Assembly: GCF_000327485.1 (NCBI RefSeq) | Contig: NC_019943.1 | Coordinates: 124,001-188,000 of the forward strand | Source: Methanoregula formicica SMSP | Lineage (GTDB): Archaea > Halobacteriota > Methanomicrobia > Methanomicrobiales > Methanospirillaceae | Length of the DNA: 64,000 nt | Direction of reading: 5' to 3' | In this document: piece by piece, positions 56,930 to 64,000 of the stretch | Position numbering within the stretch: position 1 is the first letter of the stretch | Layout of the letters: the number at the start of each line of letters is the position of its first letter | Translations under genes and position numbers: made by a program | The notes under the pieces: model-generated | Told to the model about the DNA's origin: nothing | Seen by the model: the letters and a program-made list of their open reading frames with translations, nothing else | Databases searched by the model: none

Positions 56930-58048
56930 ATGTATGATCTGACGGTAATCATCCCCACATTCCGGGAAGAAGCAAATATTCGTACCATCATCAGCGAAGT
57001 GGATACGGTCTTCCGGAACAGCTGCCTCAATGGGGAAATACTGGTTGTCGATGACAACTCTCCAGATAATACAATTGCCATTGTCACCGAACTCAAAAAG
57101 AGCCTGCTGAACCTGAATCTCCTCGTGAGGACAGCCGATCACGGGCTCTCGCAATCGGTTGCCGATGGATTCTCTCAAGCGAGTGCAGATGTCTTTGTTG
57201 TCATTGATGCCGATCTCTCCCATCCCCCGGCTCTTATCCCGAAGATGTATGCGGAAATCCGCGCAGGTGCCGATGTTGTGATCGGGAGCCGGTACATGGA
57301 AGGTGGCGGGATCCGGAAATGGCCGCTCAAGCGCCGGATCATCTCCCTTGGCGCGACCTTCCTTGGGCGCCTCCTCTTCCCGGAAGTTACCGATCCAGTC
57401 AGCGGATTCTTTGCTGTCCGGAAATCCGTCATCGCAGGGGCAAAACTGAAACCACGAGGATACAAGATTCTTCTGGAAGTGCTGGGGAAAGGCTCGTGGG
57501 AGAATGACAAAGAGATCCCGTTTGAATTCAGCGACCGGGAGATTGGATCAAGCAAGCTGAAAATTAAAACAATCATTGAGTACGCCCAGCAGGTAGCAGA
57601 TATCACAGTCTATTCCTTTGTCCATCACCAGAGTGCAGCCTGGCGGGAATGGAAGAAGGTCTTCAAGTTCGGGATTGTGGGGCTTTCCGGCATTGTCGTC
57701 AATCTTGGGATCATGTTCTTCCTTGTTGAGTACACGGCCCTTAACGATTATCCAGCGAATCTCCTTGCCAGTGCTATTGCCATCGAAATATCTATCCTGA
57801 ATAATTTCGTCTGGAATGATCTCTGGACATTCCGTTCCGAAGAGAACAGGAAGTATTCAAACCGGTGGTACCGTTTTGTTACCTTCAATATCGTATCGGC
57901 CGGGGGTGCAGTGATTAACTGGGGCATCTTCCTAGTACTGACTGCAGTATTCGGTATCTATTATCTGGCTGCCCAGTTAATTGGAACCCTTGTTGGGTTT
58001 ATCTGGAATTTTACTGTTAATCGTCGGGTTACCTGGATCCGGAAATAG
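56930..58048 (+). CDS. Polyprenyl-phosphate sugar synthase fused to a GtrA domain
   Basis: The 372-residue protein joins a GT2 glycosyltransferase domain (residues 1-225) to a GtrA-type domain of four membrane helices (about 240-370). GT2 marks are TVIIPTFREEANI, VVDDNSPDNT, VIDADLSHPP, IGSRYMEGGG and the DPVSGFFAVRK loop. It should make a dolichyl-phosphate sugar and GtrA may flip it. This fits its place just after the GT39-like transferase that would use such a donor. The pair and the next membrane protein form an operon. Confidence 0.9.
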   Translation: MYDLTVIIPTFREEANIRTIISEVDTVFRNSCLNGEILVVDDNSPDNTIAIVTELKKSLLNLNLLVRTADHGLSQSVADGFSQASADVFVVIDADLSHPPALIPKMYAEIRAGADVVIGSRYMEGGGIRKWPLKRRIISLGATFLGRLLFPEVTDPVSGFFAVRKSVIAGAKLKPRGYKILLEVLGKGSWENDKEIPFEFSDREIGSSKLKIKTIIEYAQQVADITVYSFVHHQSAAWREWKKVFKFGIVGLSGIVVNLGIMFFLVEYTALNDYPANLLASAIAIEISILNNFVWNDLWTFRSEENRKYSNRWYRFVTFNIVSAGGAVINWGIFLVLTAVFGIYYLAAQLIGTLVGFIWNFTVNRRVTWIRK

Positions 58049-58108
58049 AAACCGATACCTATAACAATTCAATTTACTCTATGCGAATATTTGATCTGGA
58101 GAACTACA

Positions 58109-59440
58109 ATGGTAAAGAAAAATAAGCCAGTTGGTGATGTATCGGGGAGTAAAGCGCAATCTGGAAAGCGGCCCCTTGAATTTTTTTCCATCAGGTTTGA
58201 TAATGTCGATACAACGGTTTTTCGTCAGCATATCTTTTATCTTATCCTCGCATCGCTGATGACGAAGCTCCTCGTTCTCGTTGGCACACCAGTGATATTT
58301 CACTCCTTTATCGATTATTTCGATATCGGCTTCTATCTGGAACACGGGGTTATGCTTACGCAGGGCCAGCTGCCTTACGTTCACTATTTCTTCGATTATC
58401 CCGTCCTGATTTTCATTCCTATTGTAATAGCCCTTGTACCCGCACTGCTTTTTCAGAATGCCCTGGCATTCTTTTATAGTTTCCAGGCTCTGATGGTTCT
58501 CTGCGATATTGTCATTACCGTCTGTGTATACCTTATTGCCCTTAAATTAGGGAGTGAGAAGACCGCATTGTATGCAGGCCTTGTGTATGCAACGGCATTT
58601 TCTGCTGCATATTTTATTCTGACAAAATATGATGCCTTTCCTACGTGTTTCCTCATGATCGCCCTGCTCTTCACCCTCTACGGGCAGAAAATCATGGGTT
58701 ATCTCGGAACTGCATTGGGTTTTTTTGCAAAGATTTTCCCCATCATCGCTCTCCCGTTCATGGTCCTGTACAATACCCATAGTTCCTCCCTCAAGCAGGA
58801 GATCCTCAATGTCTGTAGGATTTTCATTCCGCTCGCCGTGATATTCATCGTGCCATTTCTCTTTTTTGGGAAGGATATCCTCAGAACCTATCTCCCGGTA
58901 CGGACCGGCATGGAATACTACTCGAATACGGCCACGTTCACAATCTATTCCTGGCTACATGATGTCTTTGGCCTGGGCGTCTCCCTTGACATGGTCCTCA
59001 CGGTCATGTTTGCCATCATGGGCATCGGGCTTCTCGCGCTGGTCTATACGGCCTGGGCGTTTCCCAGGAAAGATCCCATGCTGCTCTTAAAACTGGTTCT
59101 GGTCGCAATTGTTCTGGTCATTTTCTGCGTGAAGGTCAGGAGCCCCCAGTATATCGTCTGGTTTACCCCAATCCTCTGCATTCTTGCCGTTGATGATTAC
59201 CGGAAGATCATCCTGGTATACTTGGTCCAGATAACAGCCTTCATCGAGTTTCCGCTGATGTTTGGCGCTTATTATACCAGCACGGTGTATACTAACCCAA
59301 CACTCTCCGGGGGATGGTATCTCACGCTGGCTGCGTTCACGCTTGAGTACCTGGTTTTGTTCGTCTGCCTCTGGTTCGTTATCAACCCGCTGGGGATTGT
59401 CAGGAAACTCAGGATGGGGAAGAGTAAAGCTGCATCATAA
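58109..59440 (+). CDS. Multi-helix membrane protein, GT-C/DUF2029-like
   Basis: The 443-residue protein has a basic N-terminal tail and about ten membrane helices. FIDYFDIGFYLEHGVMLTQGQLPYVHYFFDYP has the aspartate-rich first loop of GT-C (GT87/DUF2029-like) mannosyltransferases, and KYDAFPTCF and GFFAKIFPII fit the same group. The sugar donor would be polyprenyl-phosphate linked. ATG 58109 follows CTGGAG and is preferred to the upstream ATG at 58091. A T6 run (59445-59450) lies just after the stop. GC content is lower than in the rest of the window. Confidence 0.75.
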   Translation: MVKKNKPVGDVSGSKAQSGKRPLEFFSIRFDNVDTTVFRQHIFYLILASLMTKLLVLVGTPVIFHSFIDYFDIGFYLEHGVMLTQGQLPYVHYFFDYPVLIFIPIVIALVPALLFQNALAFFYSFQALMVLCDIVITVCVYLIALKLGSEKTALYAGLVYATAFSAAYFILTKYDAFPTCFLMIALLFTLYGQKIMGYLGTALGFFAKIFPIIALPFMVLYNTHSSSLKQEILNVCRIFIPLAVIFIVPFLFFGKDILRTYLPVRTGMEYYSNTATFTIYSWLHDVFGLGVSLDMVLTVMFAIMGIGLLALVYTAWAFPRKDPMLLLKLVLVAIVLVIFCVKVRSPQYIVWFTPILCILAVDDYRKIILVYLVQITAFIEFPLMFGAYYTSTVYTNPTLSGGWYLTLAAFTLEYLVLFVCLWFVINPLGIVRKLRMGKSKAAS

Positions 59441-59487
59441 TCTGTTTTTTACGGATTCCGGGATACGCCCCGGGAAAAAAACCCTTT

Positions 59488-60384
59488 TTATGAATGCCCA
59501 GCTCTCCGGTACACGGCGAGCATTTCTCCAGGGAGCCGCAGGGTTATCACACGATTCCGGGCAATCCTGTTGTCCAGAAACAGTCTGGCGACCGGCCTCA
59601 GGATCCTGTACCTGAACGCCGACTTGCTCAGGGACCCCAGACTTGTCGTGAACGGATATCTCTCACAGGCAACGGGAACGAATCCCACATCAGAGAACAC
59701 CCTGTCTAGGGAGGTACGGGAAAAGAACTGGATGTGCTGGCCCTGGATGTACCACCATTTTCTTCCCAGTAACCGGGCAAGCCAGGAATCAATGTCACCG
59801 GTCCAGATGAAAACGTACCCGCCAGGCCTGACAAGCCGGGAGATCCGCGCAATTTCCTGTGCCGGTGATTCGAAATGTTCGATGACCCCGAAGAGCGTTA
59901 CGATATCGTATTTCTTTTCCGGTGGAATCTCGCTCAGCGTGCAGGTGTGGATCGTGAACCCGCGTTTCTTTGCAATATCGGACGACCATTGCGAGAGTTC
60001 GAGCCCTTCGACAGCATAACGGCTTTTGGCAACCGCCAGAAAATCGCCGGTTGCACAACCGACGTCAAGAAGTATTCCGGAAGGGATGTATCTCTGCATG
60101 GTCTCTACGACCTTTTCTGCCGTAAGCAGGTGGGCTTCTTCGCGGCTCAGGTATTCCGCATCCACGACGGACTGATAATTCTTCCAGATATCATCAGCCG
60201 GAAGAATACAGAATGCATGGGAACAGGTGTTGCACCTCACAACCTCGTAGGTCCTCATATGTTCGGGAGAAAACGCATAATCGAACGGGGGAAGGTCGTT
60301 CCCCAAGGTATCATCGTAAAGGGTCCTGAGGTCCTTTGAACCACAAACGGGACATTGCCCCGCGGGTTGTTTCCGATCAGTCAT
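59488..60384 (-). CDS. SAM-dependent methyltransferase with N-terminal zinc motif
   Basis: The 298-residue protein starts with a CPVCGSKDL knuckle and CNTCSHAFC about 40 residues later, probably a zinc site. The methyltransferase fold has GILLDVGCATGDFLAVA as SAM site, then VEGLEL, DIVTLFGVIEHF, and RPGGYVFIWTGD. This layout is typical of methyltransferases in sugar and cell-surface gene clusters. It overlaps the preceding methyltransferase by 8 bases, so the two are cotranscribed. It converges with the GT-C operon. Confidence 0.85.
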   Translation of the reverse strand: MTDRKQPAGQCPVCGSKDLRTLYDDTLGNDLPPFDYAFSPEHMRTYEVVRCNTCSHAFCILPADDIWKNYQSVVDAEYLSREEAHLLTAEKVVETMQRYIPSGILLDVGCATGDFLAVAKSRYAVEGLELSQWSSDIAKKRGFTIHTCTLSEIPPEKKYDIVTLFGVIEHFESPAQEIARISRLVRPGGYVFIWTGDIDSWLARLLGRKWWYIQGQHIQFFSRTSLDRVFSDVGFVPVACERYPFTTSLGSLSKSAFRYRILRPVARLFLDNRIARNRVITLRLPGEMLAVYRRAGHS

Positions 60385-61060
60385 GCGATGCACCTGTTGA
60401 TCCCTCGTTTTTCCTGGCCACGATCACCATATTGGTATAGAAATCCTCTAGCCGGAAACTGATCTCTTCTAAGGAGAAGCCGGCGCGTGTCACTTTCTCG
60501 GTAACCCATTTTCGTGAGCGGACCCGGCTGGGCTCCGGGGGTTGGAAGTAGATATCTCTCTTAAAAACCGAGTTGAGGACAAAATGCACAAGCTTGAAGA
60601 AAATCACTGTCGACCCGAATTCTGGTGGCCAGAACAGGATCACAACGCCATCCTTCCTGAGAACCCGGTGGAACTCGCGCAGGATACGGTCGATCTCCTC
60701 CTCGCTGAAATGCTCCATTACGCCAAGGTTGTAAATCCCGTCAAGGGATCCATCTTTTATTCCGATGGAAAGGATATCCCCCATTATAAGTTTTGGATCG
60801 GTGTGTACTTTCCTGTACAGGTCAATGGCGTTCGGGGAGATGTCCATACCGATGATAGTATATGAACCCGTAATCTCCTCCTCGACTTGGCCGCCCCCGC
60901 AACCGGCATGCAGGAGCATCCCTTCCGGCCTCATATATTTGCGGATGAATCGTTCAAGGTGGGGTTTGATGATATTCTGCCGGTATACGACCGCGATTTG
61001 GTCATACGTACTGTGGAGAGCGGTCTGCTTTCTTGTCCAGTAATAATCCCATTCTATCAT
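60377..61060 (-). CDS. SAM-dependent methyltransferase
   Basis: The 227-residue protein has MLLHAGCGGGQVEEEI as SAM-binding loop, IGMDISPNAIDLYR, YNLGVMEHFSEEEIDRIL and RKDGVVILFWPPEFG. No extra domain is present. It heads a two-gene unit with the zinc-containing methyltransferase. Its place next to glycosyltransferases suggests methylation of a surface sugar or lipid carrier. The gap upstream (61061-61254) holds its promoter. Confidence 0.82.
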   Translation of the reverse strand: MIEWDYYWTRKQTALHSTYDQIAVVYRQNIIKPHLERFIRKYMRPEGMLLHAGCGGGQVEEEITGSYTIIGMDISPNAIDLYRKVHTDPKLIMGDILSIGIKDGSLDGIYNLGVMEHFSEEEIDRILREFHRVLRKDGVVILFWPPEFGSTVIFFKLVHFVLNSVFKRDIYFQPPEPSRVRSRKWVTEKVTRAGFSLEEISFRLEDFYTNMVIVARKNEGSTGASHD

Positions 61061-61254
61061 TCAACACCGGTGTTATTCGATTATAACCTTGAACTCGGGG
61101 GCAGTCTGGCACCTGTTTCGTGAAGAAAAAGCAGCAATACCGCTAAGGATCTTCCAATCATATTGTACGGTTTTTTTATGTAATCAATTTATCACAGGCA
61201 GCTACTAGGGACAGGACCATTCCTGTGCGGCACCCGGATCCCGCATCTGAAAAA

Positions 61255-61587
61255 TCAGAAATAGAAAATAATCACTCCGAAACTGATGATGATGATCCCC
61301 AGCAGTTTGTTTCTGGTTGTTGGCTCTTTGAGGAATACGAAAGACAGGAGCGGGATGCAGATGTACGTCAATGATGTCAGGGCAAAAAAGACCTTGAGAT
61401 CGAGGCCTTTCATGGCAAATATTGAGAGAAGTGCGGCTACAGCAAATAACAGGTATGCAGTGATTGAAAGAGGATGAAGGTACATCTTCTTCCTGGCGGC
61501 CGCTGCATCAACAGAGCCTTTTTTCAAAAGCAGATGAGCTATACTCGTGAGGATGATAACAACAAGGGTAAGGGCGAAATAAAACAT
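61255..61587 (-). CDS. Small EamA/SMR-like membrane protein (partner B)
   Basis: The 110-residue protein has four membrane helices and the DMT pattern: AHLLLKKGSVDAAAA near the N terminus, and SFVFLKEPTTRNKLLGIIIISFGVIIFY. It shares one base with the stop of the preceding similar gene (TGATG). Two adjacent four-helix proteins of different length suggest a heterodimer, as in the ArnE/ArnF flippase of lipid-linked aminosugar. Confidence 0.78.
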   Translation of the reverse strand: MFYFALTLVVIILTSIAHLLLKKGSVDAAAARKKMYLHPLSITAYLLFAVAALLSIFAMKGLDLKVFFALTSLTYICIPLLSFVFLKEPTTRNKLLGIIIISFGVIIFYF

Positions 61588-62000
61588 CAGTCAGATGCCT
61601 CCTTATCCTTCACGAGATAAACGATACCAATGGAGATGATAATCAGGCCGCCAACATTGAAAGGGGTAACCGCCTCTTGGAAAAGGAAAAATGCTGCAAT
61701 CAATACGATGAAGCTCACCAGGCTCCTGAATGGATAGGCAAAAGAGAGACTGAAGTGTCTCAGAGAGGCTTGCCAGAAGAGTACCTGGAGCCCCATCCCC
61801 CCCAGAATGATACAATAAACGATAAGAGTGGCATTAATACCGAAAAAGGTGCTTGAAGGTCCCAGCCCCGCGGCGAATTTCGTGCATACAGCCCCGAATG
61901 CCTGGATGAGAATGGAAATTATCAACAGAAAGAGGTAGAACTGAGATGGATTCGCTGCCCGGACTCTTTCAATAAAAGAGCCGATTCCTGGAAAATACAT
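61587..62000 (-). CDS. Small EamA/SMR-like membrane protein (partner A)
   Basis: The 137-residue protein has four membrane helices. It has QAFGAVCTKFAAGLGPSST, the LRHFSLSFAYPFRSLVSFIVL segment typical of EamA proteins, and FFLFQEAVTPFNVGGLIIISIG. The start at ATG 62000 is chosen since farther upstream the frame has no membrane features; ATG 62015 is also possible. It faces the SelB-like gene across about 150 bases. With its partner it may flip a polyprenyl-linked sugar made by the nearby glycosyltransferases. Confidence 0.75.
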   Translation of the reverse strand: MYFPGIGSFIERVRAANPSQFYLFLLIISILIQAFGAVCTKFAAGLGPSSTFFGINATLIVYCIILGGMGLQVLFWQASLRHFSLSFAYPFRSLVSFIVLIAAFFLFQEAVTPFNVGGLIIISIGIVYLVKDKEASD

Positions 62001-62148
62001 CACTAGGCATAGCATCTGGGGAAATATCACTGTTTGTTTTACCCACCGGATATCAGTATGCGGATCCCCCCGGGGGACAGCGTGAAAATCATTTGAAGGG
62101 CAGATCCGGGCTAAAATCCCTAATACTTGTACACGAATAGTTATTGTT

Positions 62149-63120
62149 ATGTCCAACCTCACCGTCGCAATCCTCGCCCCCCCGGATTATGCCAAGGATC
62201 TGGGTAAGAAGGGGACGGCAAGTGACATCACCTTCTATAATCTTAAAAAAGGCGATGCAACGGTCACGTTCATCGAACCGACCCGGTATCCTGAGAAACT
62301 GTCCTCTCTCTTCTATGCAGTCTCCCTGTCGGACCGCATCATCCTCGTGGTCGATGAGATCAATGCAGCGTTTGGAGAATGCGTGCTGATGCTCCAGTCC
62401 GCTGGTAAATCGACCGGGTGGCTGATCCTCAAGAACTATATCTCACCCGACCAGATCGCCCCGCTCATCAAGGGCACGGTGCTTGAGCACTACGAGCTCC
62501 TCGAAGAGGACATGGTCGGGATCCGGGAAAAGATGCTTGAGATTTCGGTGAAGCAGACCGCCCACCAGAAGAGCCACGAAGGCGCCGGAAAGGGCATCGT
62601 GCCGGTGGACGCCCATTTCAATGTCAAGGGTGTCGGCGTTGTTGTCCTCGGCTCTGTTGCGCAGGGCAGCATTAAAAAACACGACATGCTCCGCGTCCTC
62701 CCCACGGATAAGACCGCCCAGATCCGCTCGATCCAGAAGCACGATGACGATGCCGAGTCAGCAGTGACCGGTGACCGCGTAGGACTGGCCCTGAAGAACA
62801 TTGAGTCAGAGGACCTTGACCGCGGCTTTGTGCTCACCACAGATCCGGCCGTGCAGCATGCAAACACAGTGACCGGTAGGGCCCAGCTGGTGAAGTACTG
62901 GCCTGCCCCGCTCAAGGAGGGCATGGTACTGTATGCCGGACACTGGATGCAGTTCCTCCCGACACGGCTGGAGAAAACTGTTGTTGAAGGCGACTGGCGG
63001 ATGCCGACTTTGACCCTCACGATGGAAAAGGATCTGGTCTATCTCCCTGGTGCCCGGATTGTGCTCCATTATCTGGAAGGCGGCAAGCTCCGGGTTGTCG
63101 GCTCGATGATTATCCAATAA
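62149..63120 (+). CDS. SelB-like elongation factor paralog without GTPase motifs (aSelBL type)
   Basis: The 323-residue protein has the domain order of archaeal SelB/EF-Tu: an N-terminal G-domain-like part (1-140), then two beta barrels (about 150-235: VDAHFNVKGVGVVVLGSV; 235-320). But the nucleotide motifs are missing. The P-loop position reads APPDYAKDLGKKG with no GxxxxGK[ST], the DxxG position reads FIEPTRYPEK, and the NKxD position reads ILKNYIS. This matches the described archaeal SelB-like family with a broken G domain. Its role is unknown; a non-GTPase partner of translation is one idea. ATG 62149; a T7 run follows the stop. Confidence 0.85.
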   Translation: MSNLTVAILAPPDYAKDLGKKGTASDITFYNLKKGDATVTFIEPTRYPEKLSSLFYAVSLSDRIILVVDEINAAFGECVLMLQSAGKSTGWLILKNYISPDQIAPLIKGTVLEHYELLEEDMVGIREKMLEISVKQTAHQKSHEGAGKGIVPVDAHFNVKGVGVVVLGSVAQGSIKKHDMLRVLPTDKTAQIRSIQKHDDDAESAVTGDRVGLALKNIESEDLDRGFVLTTDPAVQHANTVTGRAQLVKYWPAPLKEGMVLYAGHWMQFLPTRLEKTVVEGDWRMPTLTLTMEKDLVYLPGARIVLHYLEGGKLRVVGSMIIQ

Positions 63121-63417
63121 TACCCCGTTTTTTTAACGATCTGGAAAACAATCACTATCAGGGTTTGATCGATCAGGATTGTTTTTCGATTCGATAGATC
63201 TGTGACCTGAAGGGTGAGGGGAATTCCCGTGATTGTTTTAAATCACGATCCCGATCGCGATGAATTTTTTCAGGTAATGTCTGGCTGAAAACCAGCCTCC
63301 CTTTTTCTCCAGGTACTGGGTCTGCTGTTTTCTTGTGCGGGCATGATACCGGTATCGCTTCCTGCCGGTCGCCAATTACCTTATCACTCAAAACGATCAT
63401 CAGTACAAGCGAGAACA
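63121..63417. other. Gap between SelB-like gene and lemA
   Basis: No credible gene is seen in these 297 bases. A run of seven T (63128-63134) right after the SelB-like stop should end its transcript. A hairpin GGCTG-AAAAC-CAGCC at 63283-63297 followed by TCCCTTTTTC lies in the middle. The lemA promoter should lie in the last 120 bases. Confidence 0.5.
63128..63134 (+). terminator. Poly-T terminator after the SelB-like gene
   Basis: Seven consecutive T residues begin 7 bases after the stop codon, typical of archaeal termination. Confidence 0.55.
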
Positions 63418-63987
63418 ATGCTGGAAGGAATCATTGGTTGGATTATCCCGGGCATCATTGTCCTGCTCATCATCGGACTCATCCTCTGGATTGTGAGCAT
63501 CTACAACCGGTTTGTCAGCCTGAAGAACTCATCCGAGGCAACACTTGGCCAGATCCGGGTTGCCATGAAGAAGCGGCTCGACATGATTGACCAGCTGCTC
63601 GGCGCTGTCAAGAGCTATGCGAAGTTCGAGAAGGAGACACTCGAACGCGTCACCGCCATGCGGGCGAGCGTTGCAACAGCCGGCCCCGGCGACCTGAACA
63701 AGGTCGAGGCGGAATCCCGTTCCATCTTCGGCCGCCTCCTTGCGGTTGCCGAGAACTATCCCGACCTCAAGACCTCGACCACCGTGACAAGCCTCATGGA
63801 CTCGGTCAAGGGCCTGGAGGAGGAGATCGCCCGGCAGCGCTACACCTTCAACAACATTTCGCAGGAGTTCAACACGATGATGGACACTATCCCCTCGAAT
63901 TTCGTAGCAAAGATGATGCACCTTGTCAAGCTCGAATATCTCCAGTTCGAGGAAGCCATAAAGACCCCGCCGAAGATCGAGTTCTGA
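63418..63987 (+). CDS. LemA family protein
   Basis: The 189-residue protein has one N-terminal membrane helix (about 5-28; [19 protein letters not shown]) followed by the LemA helical bundle: [54 protein letters not shown] and [14 protein letters not shown]. The C terminus should lie outside the membrane. The role of LemA is not settled; it is often next to a TPM-domain protein, which may follow beyond the window edge. ATG 63418 is the first start right before the membrane helix. Confidence 0.92.
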   Translation: MLEGIIGWIIPGIIVLLIIGLILWIVSIYNRFVSLKNSSEATLGQIRVAMKKRLDMIDQLLGAVKSYAKFEKETLERVTAMRASVATAGPGDLNKVEAESRSIFGRLLAVAENYPDLKTSTTVTSLMDSVKGLEEEIARQRYTFNNISQEFNTMMDTIPSNFVAKMMHLVKLEYLQFEEAIKTPPKIEF

Positions 63988-64000
63988 CCGGGTAATTCCT

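Noticed and set aside
63173-63418. An 81-codon open frame on the minus strand before lemA
   Set aside because: No ribosome site, low-complexity charged sequence, and it would start at the lemA ATG; probably not a gene.
1-64000. tRNA and rRNA genes, CRISPR arrays, insertion sequences and prophage
   Set aside because: Looked for in all gaps. No cloverleaf-like sequence, spaced direct repeats, transposase or integrase was found; gaps are short and mostly explained by promoters, the origin or the MerR-like remnant.

Overview
The window is chromosomal DNA of a hydrogenotrophic methanogenic archaeon, most probably of the order Methanomicrobiales (Methanoregula-like). The evidence is two CofH-type F420 enzymes, a six-subunit Ech hydrogenase beside a larger complex I-like [NiFe] hydrogenase, the small subunit of archaeal DNA polymerase D, Hel308, Orc1/Cdc6, archaeal type II GAPDH, Tsr3, Rio1, a KEOPS subunit, and a moderately GC-rich genome with tightly overlapping ATGA gene junctions. 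No tRNA, rRNA, CRISPR array, insertion sequence or prophage was seen.

Layout. 1-9.5 kb: a Fic protein running off the left edge behind a repeat-rich control region, ThiC, a metallo-beta-lactamase/DUF123/iron-sulfur flavoprotein operon, two cofH paralogs, signal peptidase, a LysE exporter and DNA polymerase D small subunit. 9.5-19.4 kb: a 12-gene operon for a complex I-like hydrogenase ending in its own maturation protease. 19.7-24.8 kb: echABCDEF. 25.2-27.3 kb: a K+-independent-type proton pyrophosphatase. These three units form one block for energy conservation at the membrane. 27.3-36.1 kb: a sensory region with PAS/HTH, two histidine kinases, a broken MerR regulator and several HEAT/TPR proteins. 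36.1-46.2 kb: B12-dependent ribonucleotide reductase, a purA-Trm112-like-membrane protein-cbiB-pdxS-pdxT operon, and an orc1/cdc6-lrp-aminotransferase operon.

46.2-46.9 kb is a likely replication origin: inverted ORB elements around an AT-rich stretch next to orc1/cdc6. A further ORB lies in the leader of hel308, about 4 kb away. 46.9-54.4 kb: MoaB, Cgi121, Hel308 and a gap-tyrS-rio1-KH operon, plus Tsr3; several of these serve translation and ribosome biogenesis. 54.4-55.3 kb: a fusion of a TudS-type desulfidase-like domain with a nucleoside 2-deoxyribosyltransferase. 55.4-62.0 kb: membrane glycosyltransferases, two methyltransferases and a pair of small flippase-like proteins, probably for surface glycan assembly. 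62.1-64.0 kb: a SelB-like protein without GTPase motifs, and LemA.

Most noteworthy are the complex I-like hydrogenase with three antiporter modules, two of them fused; the match between the hydrogenase tail and the encoded protease; the origin and its satellite ORB; and the TudS-deoxyribosyltransferase fusion.
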